Assembly: GCA_905479535.1 (NCBI GenBank)
Contig: CAJQMW010000288.1
Coordinates: forward strand, 1-6,925
Direction: 5' to 3'
Source of the DNA: an uncultured Maribacter sp.
GTDB lineage: Bacteria > Bacteroidota > Bacteroidia > Flavobacteriales > Flavobacteriaceae
DNA length: 6,925 nt
Below the pieces are notes generated by a model. It did no database searches and was not told where the DNA came from. It worked only from the letters and a program-made list of their open reading frames with translations. Of this stretch, positions 6,357-6,925 are shown in pieces (positions within the stretch are counted from its first letter, which is position 1; each line of letters opens with the position of its first letter). The translations under genes were made by a program, and so were the position numbers.

Positions 6357-6925
6357 TTATTTTTTTAGAACCCAAGTATCTTTGGATCCACCTCCTTGAG
6401 AGGAGTTTACGATTAAATTACCTTTTTGTAGTGCCACTCGGGTAAGACCTCCCTTGAGTACAAATTCCTTATCCTTTCCCAGCACTGTGAAAGTTCTTAA
6501 ATCAACATGTCTTTGTTCAAAAGACTCACTGTCATCAATATAAGTGGGATGCACGGATAAGGACATAATTGGTTGGGCCACATACTTTCTAGGATTCTCT
6601 TTTACTTGTTTCTTTACTGTTTCAATTTCGGCTTTGGTCAGTTTATTCCCAATAGATATGCCATAACCGCCCGCCTCATCAACTGGTTTAATAACCAGTT
6701 CTGCAATATGTTCCAACACGTATTTTAACTCATCTGGCCTACTGCAATGATAGGTATGCACATTTTTGAGAATCGGCTCCTCATCCAAATAGTATTTTAT
6801 GATTTCTGGCATATAGGTATAAATCGCTTTGTCATCCGCCACACCGGTTCCAGGAGCATTGGCAAGGGTCACGTTTCCTTTGCGATAGGCAGCGAATATA
6901 CCCGGTACGCCCAAAGCAGAATCCG
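6357..6925 (-). CDS. Circularly permuted ATP-grasp protein (COG2308), C-terminal part; 5' end outside window
   Basis: Only the last 189 codons are visible; full-length members usually have about 450-500 residues. The frame continues through the right edge. The first visible residues, DSALGVPGI, are the start of a conserved block, so the TTG at 6914 is not a start. Counting from that Asp, ANAPGTGVADDKA is at 21-33, IKPVDEAGGYGISIG (a lysine and glycine-rich nucleotide-binding segment) at 78-92, RHVDLRTF (an arginine typical of ATP-grasp active sites) at 138-145, and NSSQGGGSKDTWVL at the C-terminus. Family knowledge: ATP-grasp enzymes activate a carboxylate as acyl phosphate and join it to an amine or thiol. 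This permuted type is predicted to be a peptide or amino-acid ligase whose substrate is undetermined. It is the first visible gene of the three-gene cassette, and its promoter lies off the window. Confidence 0.92.
   Translation of the reverse strand, partial: DSALGVPGIFAAYRKGNVTLANAPGTGVADDKAIYTYMPEIIKYYLDEEPILKNVHTYHCSRPDELKYVLEHIAELVIKPVDEAGGYGISIGNKLTKAEIETVKKQVKENPRKYVAQPIMSLSVHPTYIDDSESFEQRHVDLRTFTVLGKDKEFVLKGGLTRVALQKGNLIVNSSQGGGSKDTWVLKK

Noticed and set aside
6912..6914. TTG as the start of the ATP-grasp gene
   Set aside because: The codons before it (Asp-Ser-Ala) continue a conserved block and the frame is open to the window edge, so the gene is cut by the window.

Overview
The window (about 40% GC by eye) looks like chromosomal DNA of a marine-type Flavobacteriaceae species (Bacteroidota). 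The evidence is the family set: a large outer-membrane beta-barrel protein with a carboxypeptidase-regulatory-like N-terminus, Bacteroidota-style RF2, weak or absent Shine-Dalgarno (SD) sequences before most genes, and a TAnnTTTG-like -7 box. I cannot name a genus. All seven genes lie on the minus strand, so transcription runs from right to left, and both window edges cut a gene.

Right part (6925 to 4511): three tightly spaced genes. They encode a circularly permuted ATP-grasp protein (5' end outside the window), an alpha-E domain protein (9 bp gap) and a transglutaminase-like cysteine enzyme (28 bp gap). This trio is conserved in many bacteria and has been predicted to ligate and cleave or transfer peptide/amide bonds; its substrate is unknown. 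It is the most function-rich and least understood unit here. The Anbu proteasome-like peptidase, often encoded beside it in other bacteria, is not on the downstream side.

Middle (4407 to 2836): prfB (RF2), read through a programmed +1 frameshift with a perfect AGGAGG stimulator. Next comes a 49 bp array of seven identical 7-bp repeats just after the prfB stop, then a small ArsC/YfgD-type thioredoxin-fold protein with no arsenic-resistance neighbours.

Left part (2788 to 1): a 20 bp inverted repeat stands upstream of a small exported protein with a Gly/Arg-rich segment, a helical region and a poly-lysine tail. That gene ends 4 bp before the start of the beta-barrel protein (742 residues visible, C-terminus outside the window). 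The two look co-translated: the barrel's ribosome binding site lies within the last codons of the small gene.

No tRNA, rRNA, CRISPR array, transposase or phage gene was seen, and no gene-free stretch exceeds about 130 bp.
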